In this document: positions 9,308 through 20,269 of the stretch, piece by piece
Layout of the letters: every line of letters begins with the position of its first letter
Position numbering within the stretch: position 1 is the stretch's first letter
Translations under genes and position numbers: made by a program
Origin: Blattamonas nauphoetae
Taxonomy: Eukaryota > Preaxostyla > Oxymonadida
Direction of reading: 5' to 3'
Assembly (NCBI GenBank): GCA_033064195.1
Contig: JARBJD010000084.1
Location: forward strand, 62,001 to 126,000
DNA: 64,000 bases
The notes under the pieces: generated by a model
Seen by the model: the letters and a program-made list of their open reading frames with translations, nothing else
Databases searched by the model: none
Told to the model about the DNA's origin: nothing

Positions 9308-11403
9308 ACATCATTTTCTTTTCTTAACCTCATTCTCTCAAAACTTTCCAGATCTGTTTTCCTATCTTGTTTATTCGGTTGCTCTCGTACTGTTCAAAAT
9401 CCGACAGAAGATCTTCCGTTCTCATTCACAGGCACAACAAACTTTCACCGATTCTCGCATCCTGGAATTCAATTGCTGATGAACATGATTGACGACATCA
9501 AAAACACAAAATGCAGTTTCTCGCATCCTCCAAGCGTGTTGGGAGGAGTGAATGCGATTGTTCGTGTTTTTTTGAGTTTATCTTCAGTCAGAAAGAATGG
9601 AGAGACATATAGAAGAGAATCTGATTCAGCTGTTTCTTCGAAGATCTTCCTTGTCGTTACCAGGTATGATCTTTTCTGTTCGAATCACCAATTCTGTCAT
9701 CTTCTGCAGTTTGAAGATCTTTTGGGGGAAGATGCAAACGGACTGCTCCACATTCCTCAGACACGCCCTGGACGTTCGCTCAAGGAAACGATCAGAGTCT
9801 ACCCTGTTTTGTTTGATAATCTCCCAGAAACTGCCGAAGGAGCAGCAACAAGGCATTGACATTCGAATACAGTCGAAATATCAGCATTCACGCGACTCGG
9901 TTTGCCAATATTATCTCGCACATGATTTCATCTCTTTTTTGCCTCTTCCTCACTCAGGAACAAGCCGACGTGGTCATTGTCACTCTTCCCGCCGACACCG
10001 TCCTTCCTGTCCCTCTCACATTCCCCCATCCACACACAGCTCACTCTCCCGTCGCGACGAAAGTACACCCCGTTGCCCATCAAGAAGACACTAGAAGAGT
10101 AATGATAACCAAACGTCGTCAAAACCAGCACTGCTCACCGCAATCTCCAACTCTTATTGTGCCTTTTCGCTTGTTTGCACACAGTCTTTGCCTTCGTACA
10201 CACACCACCTCGTCTTCGTCCTCGCGGAGAGTGACACAGAAGGCAAGAAGCACACACTCTACTTCACTCGCTGTGTGGGAGAGCAGGGCTGGCAGAGAGA
10301 GAGTTGCCTGAGTATTTTGAGGAAGTGTCCGAACTTTTGAAGCGATTGTGTGAAGTTAAGTGTGGAGGAGGAGAAAAGAGTGAAGATTGCGATGAACTCG
10401 GAGGGGGAGAGTGATAAGGACTGAAAATGAAACGATGTCGTGATGCATTCATTCGATTTGATTCTCTTTTTCGTTCATTTGCAAAATTTGGCGTGAATTG
10501 TCCACTTTGCTTGTGAGTGATTGATCACGCGCAATCTCTTCATTTCCTCTCCTGATTAGAGAAACCAACTGAAAGAAGGATAGTGCATGTTCAATAATCT
10601 GTCGATACTTTCATGTTCTTGATGAAATGTGATTAAAGCCCTCCAAAACGAACGATCGTCCACGAGCGAGGAACATCATGGACCTACTCCTCCTTTGTCC
10701 GAACCTTTAAGCAATCTCCCTCTTTTCGATGTTTCATCCCTTTTCTACGTTTCGGATCCTTCCAGCCGTATTGTCGCTCGTCATGGGCAGATTCGTCGCT
10801 GATTGCTTCAGCGAGATGAGTGTCGGACTTTGACATCATTGCGGGGATTAAGAAGCCTTGCACAACTTCCGCGATTGTTGGAGTGAAACAGCACTCATCT
10901 AAGTATTTCAAATAACACTCAAAGATAGATTTGATCCATTGTTCTTCGAGGAGAGGGGATCGTTTTGTATCACTGACGGGACACTAAATTCTGCCGAAAT
11001 GAAGCGTGGATTGTTCTTAGGTGTTATTTGTGACAGAAATCACAATGTTCAAATCAATTTCATGGATCTTGGAAGATCCTTGTGTTGTATGGGAGAAATT
11101 GAGAGAGCATGGCGGAATATCTGACAGCAGATGGTTCAGCTGCAGAAATGAAGAGGTTAAGATGAGATTGTCAAAGAGCTGGGAGCAGTGTTTTGCCCAT
11201 GCTAACACTAACATTGAGGATGGTGAATGGTTGGAGAGGAGACGATGTTCACGAGATTGATGTCCTCAGTTGATTTCAAGTTGCCGATAATGAAGGATAG
11301 AGTTGAACATTTCCGCCTTTAAATGAACGAGGAAGAAACAAATGATACAGAAAGAAGATCAGACGAGAAAACGAAAGATATGCAAAGAAGAGACACATAA
11401 TGA
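9308..11403. other. Interior of the 9-bp-TSD element, no intact gene recognised
   Basis: Several short overlapping ORFs occur (for example 9284-9859, 9597-10094, 9856-10311 and 11021-11260) and some frames could be spliced remnants. One run reads VFVLAESDTEGKKHTLYF near 10220 and another SDSRWFSCRNEEVKMRLSKS near 11130. None shows a family motif I recognise. They could be captured host fragments or a decayed transposase. Confidence 0.35.
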
Positions 11404-12052
11404 ATCGGGAAGATAGATAAAGAGCAAGATGATGAAGGCAAACTGTTTCGATTCACTCGATCTGACTCAAAACGAGCGGGATCGGTCCTGCGAGGAAGAT
11501 CGTCAGATGTCGGCTGTTCTCCTCCAGACAGTAACATCATCTCCAAATTGTGCTCCACGCCTTCGTCTTCTTTTCCTTTAGACTTCTCCAGATCAGCGAA
11601 TACGTAAACTACAGTGAGAGCGATCACGGGAGTTGAGATGAATTGGGTGAGATCTTCATAAAAATCTGCTTTGGTTTCATTTCAAGTATTGAAATGTTAT
11701 TAAATGAAGAGAATGTAACAAATAAGTGAGAAATGCAGGAAGATCAAAAAAGTTAAAAAAAAGTTGATGACAGGAATCGAACCTGGGTCCGCCGTCTCAA
11801 AGTCCGCAGTCGTTACCACTAAACCACTCATGATCAAAATTTCATTCTTCTTCAATCCTTATGGTATGTGACATTCTTCCCCTGTGGCCCGAGATTTTCC
11901 CCTGTGACTGAGATTTTCCCCTGTGACTGAGATTTTCCCCTGTGACTGAGTTTTTCCCCTGTGTTTGAGATCCTCCCCTGAGATTGAGATCCTCCCCTGT
12001 AACTGAGATTCTCCCCGGTGATTGAGTTTTTCCCCTAAGAATTGAGACACCC
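11404..12052 (-). repeat. Right terminal inverted repeat of the 9-bp-TSD element
   Basis: Inverted copy of 8678-9307 with one extra 19-bp unit (nine against eight). The tRNA-like sequence and flanking T-run are preserved. Confidence 0.85.
11764..11837 (-). tRNA. tRNA-Gln(TTG)-like gene in right TIR
   Basis: Complement-strand copy of the 74-nt sequence at 8874-8947, with the same boxes A and B, the same TTG anticodon loop and the same stem mismatches. Identity between the arms suggests a recent insertion or arm-to-arm conversion. Confidence 0.65.
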
Positions 12053-12423
12053 CGAGCCGGATATCAATGAGTATTCCAAAAATGCAATCAATCTCATCAA
12101 GGAATCACAAGAGAGAACACTCATGGATACGAAAACAATGTTCATTGCTTTCCATTCCATTCTTGTTGCTGTGTATCGATTTCCAGTGGCAGGGAAAGCG
12201 AATGCCATCCTTTGTGAACACATCAAAACGAGAAACGTTCGGTACATTGATTCTGAGTTCAACATTTGCTTCTTTCAATCATTATCGTTCCTCACACTTC
12301 CTGAAATTCCTGGTAAGAAAATCTCAATCAATATGAGAAACACAGAAGCCTACAAACTGTTTGCAGAATTTGAGAATCTTACACACCTTCGATCACCTCA
12401 ATTAACGGAGTATTTACGCAATT

Positions 12424-14053
12424 CCGTTTGTGATCACGACCATGACAATGTGATCACTCTCTTGTCATTTCCGGCATTTCATATTCTCCAGTTTTCTTTG
12501 ATTATAGTCTGTAGAATAAGGATGGAAAGTTATTGGAAGACACATAAAAAGGATGTACTCGCGAGATGTAAGGAAAAGTTCGGCAAAGTTCTTGGAGGAC
12601 GAGCATACACTCAACTTGCTCGAAAGCAACTGTCGACACATTCCGAATGTCTCCTCTATGCGTACGATCATTGGACACGATTCTACCTGGGGAAGGCATA
12701 TATAAAAGATATCTCATACATTTTTCGAACCAACCGACAGTTCTTGTGGCACATTCGGAATCAACGAGAGCGACGAAATGCAGGGATGATTACAAATGAT
12801 CGCAGACTGTCTGACGATCAAGAAGTCGAGCTTGTTGGCGAAATACACAACCTTGCGAACCTTCATCGACCAGTAGGAAGGACTGGGATAATCAAGTTAG
12901 TCAAGAAAAATTTCATACAAATGTCACCCAGGGATGGGTTCATCGGTTTTAGGCCGGCACAGAAAGACTCTTACACGCACAATTGCCAAGCCGTTAGAAA
13001 GCTCACGATCCCGACTACAAAAGAGGATGATTAGGAAATACAAGAAACGATTACAAGATTCTGTTGTGGGTGTCCATCCACGACTCATATTCAATTGCGA
13101 TGAAAGTCTGTTGAAAAGGCTGGATCCGTCGGGACAAAGAGAGTTGTGGTAAAAGGAATCTGCTCCACCCCGATTCAAAACTAGTGCAAGCAAAAAGTGA
13201 CCGGTATATTAGCTTGCATACCGTTTGAAGGCAGAGCTGTAAAACCATTGATCGTCATCAAAGCGAACAAACTCGACGGAAAGGTTGCGCAGGAGGTGAA
13301 GAAAGGAAATATAGATGCTGTCACCGGAGTTAGCCAAAGTGGATTGATCCAGTCAGATCAATACATGGACTGGATCGATGAACAGTTCATCCCACACGTG
13401 CAAAAGTCCGTGTCCAACAAAACCTCCTTGACAATACCGCGGTGCTCCTGGCGGACAATCTTGAAATTCATAAAACTGAGAAGATAAAGCAAAACCTTGC
13501 AGTTAACAACATCATCCTATTCACCTTCCCCCCTGCATCTTCCCATCTCACTCAGCCATGTGACCAACTGACCTTCACCGCCCTGAAGCAAATGGAACGA
13601 AAAGATAATGAAATACAAGATGCTAGAACGCAAACAAACCGATTTAGCGAAGCTGCCCTGACACTAGCAAGTTGTACAGACGAAAAAAAGAACCGGTTGG
13701 CTTTTCGCGATGCTGGCTTCACAATAAAGGAGACAAAAGGCAAACGGACTGTTGCGCTCAATGAAGATGTATTCACAGAGATGGAAGAGCATTGCATCCC
13801 TGATGAGGAAGAATCACAGAAGGAGAAAAGTGAGGATGATCGGAACCCGTTGTTTGGTTTTATGAATAGGCAGCAGTTCCCCACTCGATGGGCTCCGAAG
13901 TATAGACAGTAAGGAGTTGATTATATTCTTGTTTTACTTACATTCCACAGTTTTTTGATAATTGACTATTTATATTTGCTGGAATAAGTCCGAAATGATG
14001 AAGATGAAATGTCATTGGGGCGATCAACATGACATACCGGTGATCACCAACGG
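12424..14053 (+). mobile_element. Pogo/Tigger-like transposon, 1630 bp, degraded
   Basis: The ends are inverted repeats: CCGTTTGTGATCAC at 12424 and its near complement GTGATCACCAACGG ending at 14053; similarity extends inward to about 40 bp. The flanks are ATT on both sides (12421-12423, 14054-14056), and joining them gives the uninterrupted polymerase sequence seen in the other copy. A 3-bp ATT duplication is unusual for this superfamily, which normally duplicates TA. It interrupts pol between EYLRN and YPGFD. Confidence 0.85.
12522..13912 (+). pseudogene. DDE transposase (pogo/Tigger type), frameshifted
   Basis: The frame from ATG 12522 (MESYWKTHKKDVLARCKEKF) stops at 13034 and continues in other frames at about 13025-13152, 13197-13487 and 13442-13912, so there are at least three frame breaks and stops. 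The DDE_1 signatures survive: FNCDES (first D), LLADNLEIHK (second D) and SSHLTQPCDQ (third D, 35 residues after the second). The N-terminal part is helical and could be the DNA-binding region. It is no longer able to make a full protein. Confidence 0.85.
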
Positions 14054-17000
14054 ATTATCCTGGCTTTGATATTGCTTGTGATATGGAGAAAGCAATGACA
14101 AAATTCAACATCACAGTTCACATCTATGAATACGATGAAGATAAGAAACGTTACTTCCTCAGTCAATCGTACATCAACGAGAATGATGATTCAAAAGTTC
14201 TAAATGTTCTGATGATTCCACTCACTGCAACGCTTGTTCATTTGATGTACATTGTTGATCCTGAGAAAATCACTGGATATAAACTGTGTCCTTATTGTCA
14301 ATCAAGAGGATTTCAAGTGAAAGATACAAACTTCAAGAGATACTATGAGAAGCATTTAGCAGAATGCAAAGAACTTGATGGAAAACATGTGAAGAAGATC
14401 TCCCTCGATCGTACACCAAGACCGTATGTTCCACATATTCTCAACAACAGAACGTTTGAATTTCTGATGGCACACAAGAGACAAGACGAATTCAAACCAA
14501 CACAATACTACATCACTTACGATTTCGAAACTATGGAAGATCTCATTCTTGACAATCTATTCTCTGATGATAATACTCAGTTGATCTCACATTTGAAGCC
14601 TCTCTCCGTTGCATCTGCAATCAAAACAAAATCAGGTGTGAAGTCAATCTACTTTGATCTTCGAGATGGAAAGGATTTTGTGAAGCAATGGATCAGAGAA
14701 CTCTTCAAATATGCTGAGACAGTACGAGAGGACAACTACTACGAAGACCCAGAGATTCCATCTCAGAATGAAGCCAGTGTCATAGGATTCAATAGTTCAA
14801 GATTCGACATCAATCTCATCTTCCGTGATCTCGTTGACAAGGATTGGAAAGTCGTGAGCTTCCTTGGATCAACAACGAAGTACAAACAAGTATTGATCAG
14901 ACATGAGAAGACGCAGCAAGTTCTTCGATTCATAGATATGATGTCGTATACAGGACCAATGACTTTGGATAATGCAGTTAAAGCCTTTGGTGGAAACACT
15001 ACACTCCAGAAATCATTCTTTGCTTACGAATCATTTGATTCATCAGACTACGATACAGTGCTGAGCAAACCTGAACCATTCTCTAAATATGAATTCTACT
15101 CCAGTCTGAACAATAGTGAAATGTCAGAGACTGATTATCAATTGTACCTTGATGATTGGAACAAACAAGGATTTAAGAACAGATGGGAATATCTGAAATT
15201 CTACAACATCAGAGACGTCGAATGCATGATTGCACCACTGGACAATCTGATCGATCTGAACTTCCAATACAAAGTGGACATGTTGCACAATCTCTCACTG
15301 TCAGCGAATGCTTCTGCAATCAAATATGCATGTGCGTACAAAGACTTTGACATAGATGCTGACTATAATGAATGTGACGAATCTGGTCCAATCAAAATCA
15401 CAAAACAATACTGGAAATACAAAGTTGAAGGATACAGGTATCAAGACATGAAAGCTCATCGCAGTACTGACAACAATGTCATTGAATCTGACTACGAATG
15501 GTTCGTAAATGAATGTCAAAAATGTTGTTACATTTGCAAAAGCAGTTTCTCACAAGCAGTGCGACCAACGTTGGACAGAATCGACAATGCAAAAGGTCAT
15601 TCAAAAGAGAACGTGAAGATCTGCTGTGATTATTGCAACACCTACAAGTCAGACAAGGATGAGCATCTCACACGATTGAGAATTCAACTCAAGAAGTACT
15701 GCATCTGGAAATCATTACCAATGACTCTGACACATGAGCAAACATATCACAAACTGAGAGCAGCAGTTACTGGTGGATTATCGAATGTTCAACATCGACA
15801 GAATATCAAAGACGTGACACCAATCAATCACTTCTCATTTGAAGATGGTGTTGTCAAATCAACCGATACTGAACACATCATGACTCACGTTTGTGGTGTT
15901 GACTTTAATTCACAGTATCCAAGTGCTTTCTCCTCAATCAAGAACGAGAACAATCCGTATACTAATCACAGAATGTACATGCCAGGAAGATGCTTGTATA
16001 CCCTCACAAATGATTCTCAATGTCGTGAGATCATCGAAGACAAGAATCAGAAGACACTATTCGTTGCAGAGTTGAAAGGACACATCGATGAGAAGTACAT
16101 AAATGATTTCATTAACTTCCCACCGATCTTCAGAAACATTGTGGTCAATACAACAGAAGAAAACATTGGAGAGAAGACTTATGCTTTGATGAAGAAACAT
16201 GGATTGAAGACTGATGACAAACAACGGAAGCTGACCCAACTTTTGAGCACACACGATCAGTATATGTTCTTTTCGACATACTATCTGTGGTTCCTCATCG
16301 ACTACTGTCACTTCATTATTGATGACATTAAGAGTGTGATGGTGTTCTCGAGACATGCTGGATTTGAACCATTCGTGACCTCGTTCATGAATGATAGAAT
16401 TGAAGCAATGAAGGTTGGAAACAAGGGAAAAGAACAGTTCTGTAAGACCAACTTGAATGGAAGTTACGGATATGATGGAATGAACACTGAGAAGTACAAC
16501 TCAATCACAATCTGCAATGAGAAGAGAACATACTTGAAACAGATGATGAAAGGATTTGTGGCGACAAGAGAGATCAATGAGGACAACTACATCGTGATTG
16601 AAGATCGAGAGAAAGCATCGTGCAAAACATGTCTGCAAGAAGCAGTATTCACACTCGACAATGCCAAGTTCTGGTATCTGAATTTCATCTACAACTTCAT
16701 GTATAAATGCCTAGACATGAACAAGATTCACTTCTGTGAGGGAGATACTGACTCTGCATATTGGGCAATTAGTGGAGATCCAAATGCTGGAATTCATCAA
16801 CAATTTGAATCCGTGATTGCTGACAAGGAATTCTATGATGCTCACAAATATGAATGGTTTCCCAATCCTGAAAAAGGTGTCGATGATGAGAAGAAGCTGT
16901 TGGGATTAGCAATTGAGAAGGAAGGTGAACAGATGATCTGTCTTGCACCCAAGTGTTACTCTCTCGATGAGAAATGCAAGATCAAAGGAGTGTCTCTAAA

Positions 17001-17242
17001 GAAAACAAACATCACAAGCGAAGATTATGTGAAGTGTCTCAATGGAGAGAAAACTGTGACTACAACACTGAACTTTCAAACTAGAAGAATCGTGAGCGAA
17101 GAGGACACTAATGGATTTGAGATAGCGAAGATACAACAGCAGAAACTCAGTCTCAGTGGAATTCATCTGAAGGCAATCGTACTTGAAAATGAATCATGTC
17201 CTCCATTCATTCATGGACTGAAAGCAGTGGATTACAAAATAT

Positions 17243-17280
17243 GCCCCTAAGGGGCTCAGACAAAGAACAGCGTTCTTTGT
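17243..17280 (+). repeat. Double-hairpin mini-insertion at the pol 3' end
   Basis: Two adjacent stem-loops: CCCCTAAGGGG, then ACAAAGAAC-agc-GTTCTTTGT. The matching place in element 1 has no such sequence; there the pol end runs directly into TAAACACAAAC. The insertion changes the last pol residues and supplies a new stop (CCC TAA). Its sequence differs from the TTCGAA family below, but its architecture is the same. Confidence 0.75.
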
Positions 17281-17294
17281 TTCAAATAAACACA

Positions 17295-17307
17295 AACTTT
17301 ATTTTTG
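17295..17307 (+). promoter_or_regulatory. T-rich promoter-like motif before integrase (Mav2)
   Basis: AACTTTATTTTTG ends 6 bp before the ATG at 17313 and is identical to the block before the element 1 integrase. Confidence 0.5.
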
Positions 17308-17312
17308 AATAA

Positions 17313-19292
17313 ATGAACACACAGCAGATCAATGCATTAGTGAATAGGTTACTTCAATATACAACTCATTCGCAAATTAAAATTACGAATATCATAAATG
17401 ATCCAACACAAATTTTACCCGGCTATCACGTCTCTGATTCACACGGAAAATGGGTTGCAAAGGATCAAACTTATTTCAATGATTGGTTGTTGGCAGAATT
17501 ACCGACTGATTTATATCTTTCAGATGCGACGAAAGTGATTGTTCAATTCGTAAAGCAATTTCTCAGAACAAGAATTGACGAATATACAGCTGAACGAGCA
17601 TACCAAGCTTATCGACAATACTATAATGTAGTCAATCAAATACATTTTGGGCAACCGGCAATACCAACAACGAATCCCAAGCAAATGTCCAACGATTCAA
17701 CACTTTCATCATCAATCAGAGCTGGTAAGAAGAGACGTTTGAAACTCGACCCCAGTCGGGATCGAAGCCTCGCAGAGGCGAGACAATCACATCATGATTT
17801 TCCAGCACGGGAGAGAAGGTTCAATGAAGATTTATTTCTGACAATTTCACAGGTACCAGACATTGTGTCAATGAATCCATCAGAGGTGACACGATCGGAA
17901 TTAACCACTCGCCAAGTCCTCGATAAATTGGAAGTGAAGAAAGGGATGTTTGATCATCAACAAAAAGACAATTCAGAAGATGAACAAATCAAAGCTGAAA
18001 ACTCAATCATGGACAATCAACAGCGAATGGAACAATTCATCACAGAACAGATTGTCGATTCGAAGAAGATGAATCGTGAATTGTTTATTTTATCACACAT
18101 ACCCAGAGCTGTTGATAGTGATGATACTGATTTCATTATTGCTCATCCTAAACAAATCCCGTATGGTGGACGATCATTTCAAGATTGGTACGATGAATAT
18201 GTTCACCGATGGACTCTAGCAAATCCAAAACAAACAATGAACTTACGGGAAAAACAACGAGCAAATATCGCCAATGGATTACCAATGACAACTCGCCCCC
18301 TGGGCGGGTTCGAAGCCTCTGGCGAGACAAGACCGGTTGAAAAAATTTCATATCCATTCAGGTCGAAGATGCAGTTCATGTCGAAGTCAATCACAGGTGA
18401 TCCGCACCAGACATCAGACAGAAAGGTTCCTCAGAAGTGTGATCGACCCTATTTCTCACCGAAGTCAGGATCATGGGAAATTGATCTTGTTTTCATTCAA
18501 TCACCAACGTCGAAAACAGTGTTGCAGATTTATCTCTTTGCCATCAACATCAACACAAAATATCTGGTAGTCATTCCTGTTCTTGATAAATCATGGAGCA
18601 AAGTCAAGACTGCAATCAACGATCTCATTCATCATCGTGGTGTCAAAGTCAACAACATTCGAGGTGATGGAGAATCTGCTTGGACTAGTAATGAAGCATC
18701 TTCTTATTTCGAGAAGCAGAAAGTCAGTACATATTTCACAAGCTCACCATTCACAAATCATAATCGAATTGTCGATCGAGTGATCAGAACAATCAGAGAT
18801 GGATTCCAAGACAATGCGACACAGATGGCCAATCATTCATTGATGAATCAGATGGTGGAATACTACAACATGACTCCACATCGAGCATACTGGAACAAGT
18901 TCACTCCACAGCAAGCACAAAACAATCGTGAAATCGAAGCACTGTATATCTCCAGTTGTGAAGAACAATTGAAGAACATTCAACGACATCAAACAACACA
19001 GATGCTTTGGCGATACAAACCAGGAAATATACTATTGATTCATCTTGATCTGAACAAAACTGTTGCCAAGTTTCAGAAGAAGCGAAGACAGTTTCAGTTT
19101 GTTGGACAATTCATTGAATACAAACACGGAAATGTGGTGGCATCATTGCTGAATGGACTCACCAGTTTATCGAATGTGGTGTACGTTCCTATTCAACACA
19201 CGAGATATCACGCTGCTTCCGTCGATGATTTGTCACCAGAGTTCATTAATGAATTTAATTTGGTGAAATGTAGGTATTTTTATTTCACATAA
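17313..19292 (+). CDS. INT: Maverick retrovirus-like integrase, catalytic triad D-D-D
   Basis: This 659-residue protein would insert the element into the genome. The RNase-H-fold core contains EIDLVF (D391), RGDGESAW (D452) and NRIVDRVIRTIRD (D488). The last two acidic residues are separated by 35 residues, as in DD35E integrases, but the third is D in place of the usual E. A C-terminal basic beta-rich region follows. No HHCC finger or chromodomain is obvious. Two palindromic mini-elements are inserted in frame, adding GC-rich tracts around residues 145-158 and 327-339. The stop at 19290-19292 abuts the next ATG. The frame is intact, so it may be functional. Confidence 0.9.
   Translation: MNTQQINALVNRLLQYTTHSQIKITNIINDPTQILPGYHVSDSHGKWVAKDQTYFNDWLLAELPTDLYLSDATKVIVQFVKQFLRTRIDEYTAERAYQAYRQYYNVVNQIHFGQPAIPTTNPKQMSNDSTLSSSIRAGKKRRLKLDPSRDRSLAEARQSHHDFPARERRFNEDLFLTISQVPDIVSMNPSEVTRSELTTRQVLDKLEVKKGMFDHQQKDNSEDEQIKAENSIMDNQQRMEQFITEQIVDSKKMNRELFILSHIPRAVDSDDTDFIIAHPKQIPYGGRSFQDWYDEYVHRWTLANPKQTMNLREKQRANIANGLPMTTRPLGGFEASGETRPVEKISYPFRSKMQFMSKSITGDPHQTSDRKVPQKCDRPYFSPKSGSWEIDLVFIQSPTSKTVLQIYLFAININTKYLVVIPVLDKSWSKVKTAINDLIHHRGVKVNNIRGDGESAWTSNEASSYFEKQKVSTYFTSSPFTNHNRIVDRVIRTIRDGFQDNATQMANHSLMNQMVEYYNMTPHRAYWNKFTPQQAQNNREIEALYISSCEEQLKNIQRHQTTQMLWRYKPGNILLIHLDLNKTVAKFQKKRRQFQFVGQFIEYKHGNVVASLLNGLTSLSNVVYVPIQHTRYHAASVDDLSPEFINEFNLVKCRYFYFT
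17743..17785 (+). repeat. Palindromic mini-element 1, in frame in integrase
   Basis: CTCGACCCCAGTCGGG, then ATCGAA, then GCCTCGCAGAGGCGAG. Two hairpins (CCC/GGG and GCCTC/GAGGC) flank TCGAA, with an outer CTCG/CGAG stem. Translated as part of LDPSRDRSLAEARQ. Confidence 0.75.
18291..18329 (+). repeat. Palindromic mini-element 2, in frame in integrase
   Basis: ACTCGCCCCCTGGGCGGG followed by TTCGAAGCCTCTGGCGAGAC. Same plan as element 1, with outer stem CTCGCC/GGCGAG. Encodes TRPLGGFEASGETRP without breaking the frame. Confidence 0.8.
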
Positions 19293-19643
19293 ATGACATC
19301 ACTGAAAATATTAGAACCTTTTGATCCTGAACAGAAAGAGTTCACAAACATTCACGACTTTCAGAGATATTTGGAAAAGAACAGAAAGGAATTGAATGAA
19401 TTGACGACTCAAAAACTAAATCGGATGATTCAAATTGATGGATACAGAATAACAAAAATAAGAGGTGAGATAGCACTTAGGAAATCAAGTAATGAAAGCA
19501 TAGGTGAATCCTCGATTGATCAGAGATTATCAGACATTGAAGAATCAATACGAACGTTGACAGATACTCTCAGCATGAGGCTTCGAAGTCTTGACGAGAT
19601 GATTGGTAATCTCATCCAAGATTTAACTGACCCTTCTGATTAA
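19293..19643 (+). CDS. Small coiled-coil Maverick protein, unknown function
   Basis: This 116-residue protein starts at the ATG that directly follows the integrase stop (TAAATG). It contains FTNIHDFQRYLEKNRKELN and a C-terminal heptad-like stretch (RLSDIEESIRTLTDTLSMRL) that could form a coiled coil. Its 3' end overlaps by about 21 bp the 3' end of the ATPase gene on the other strand. I do not recognise the family. Position beside integrase suggests a Maverick accessory protein. Confidence 0.65.
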   Translation: MTSLKILEPFDPEQKEFTNIHDFQRYLEKNRKELNELTTQKLNRMIQIDGYRITKIRGEIALRKSSNESIGESSIDQRLSDIEESIRTLTDTLSMRLRSLDEMIGNLIQDLTDPSD

Positions 19644-20269
19644 TCCATCTTTGTTGATCTCATTCAGTGCTACTCCATCAGTATTGTATCGAAGAATGAT
19701 TGCTTCACATTTTTGTTTCCGTTGATAGACATTCCAGAATTGTCGAATATCAATTGGTGAGTTCAACTGAGGATAGACACGACTGATTCGTTCTTTATTG
19801 AATCCTCCAAAGATCCACATTGAATCAATGTTTGACTTCATATCTGCAGATAAACTGAAGAGCTCATGCATCGTCAGAAAGAATGTGAATTTCGGTTGTC
19901 GATTCTCCAGTAATAAGTCCATCATTGTCATTCTATTTTTGGATGTTCTTCGTTCACCAAGGATTCTGCGACAGTCATCAAGAAGGACAATCGTCTGGAG
20001 ATTCTTAACTGAGAAATCATCAATGTACAGTGCATCGAACAGTTCATCTCTGCATTCATCTGTAATTTTATTCTGCCATTGATTGTCAATAATTTCTTCA
20101 AATGCTGCTTTCGATTCCGAGAGTTCCAACAGAAATGGAAGTGCATCATCGTATTTGACTTTCACATGAGCTAGTTTTGTACAGAATTAACACCCTCATT
20201 TTATTGTTGCAAAGCATTTCTTTCATTATATTCAAGCAGTTTTGTGGGGCAAAACCTTATCTCTTCATC

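Larger units (their letters stand above)
8678..12052. mobile_element. Mutator-like or foldback-type element, 3375 bp, 9-bp target duplication
   Basis: The element is bounded by the direct repeat CGAGCCGGA (8669-8677 and 12053-12061). The ends are inverted: GGGTACCTCAATT on the left and GGGTGTCTCAATT on the right when complemented. The terminal inverted repeats are 630 bp (8678-9307) and 649 bp (11404-12052). Each carries a 19-bp tandem repeat and a tRNA-Gln-like gene; the 19-bp length difference is one extra repeat unit. Removing the element and one repeat rejoins the polymerase frame. Nine-bp duplications and long TIRs fit Mutator-like elements. No transposase was recognised inside, so it is probably non-autonomous, and the superfamily is inferred. 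Confidence 0.85.
8481..17250 (+). pseudogene. POLB: Maverick pPolB, split by two transposons
   Basis: This is a homologue of the 1456-residue polymerase at 365-4735 in three pieces. Piece 1 (8481-8677) ends in VIRNEP and continues across an inserted element into DINEYSKN (12054 onward), matching VIRSAGDINEYSK of the intact copy. Piece 2 runs to about 12423, where a pogo-like element interrupts. Piece 3 resumes at YPGFDIA (about 14056) and runs to 17250, keeping the finger, exonuclease motifs, HNH-like module, motif A (DFNSQYPS, against SLYPS in the other copy), motif B and DTDS. The first roughly 230 residues are missing or unrecognisable. The C-terminus reads DYKICP instead of DYIIE because of a hairpin mini-insertion at 17243-17280. 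Confidence 0.9.

Noticed and set aside
9084-11627. Two identical predicted proteins starting MIALTVVYVFADLE
   Set aside because: They lie in the two inverted arms of the same element and are open only by duplication; no family motif or conserved use is visible.
12042-13034. Apparent fusion protein of polymerase and transposase
   Set aside because: The frame runs by chance from pol across the transposon end. The TIR and flanking ATT show an insertion, not a fusion gene.
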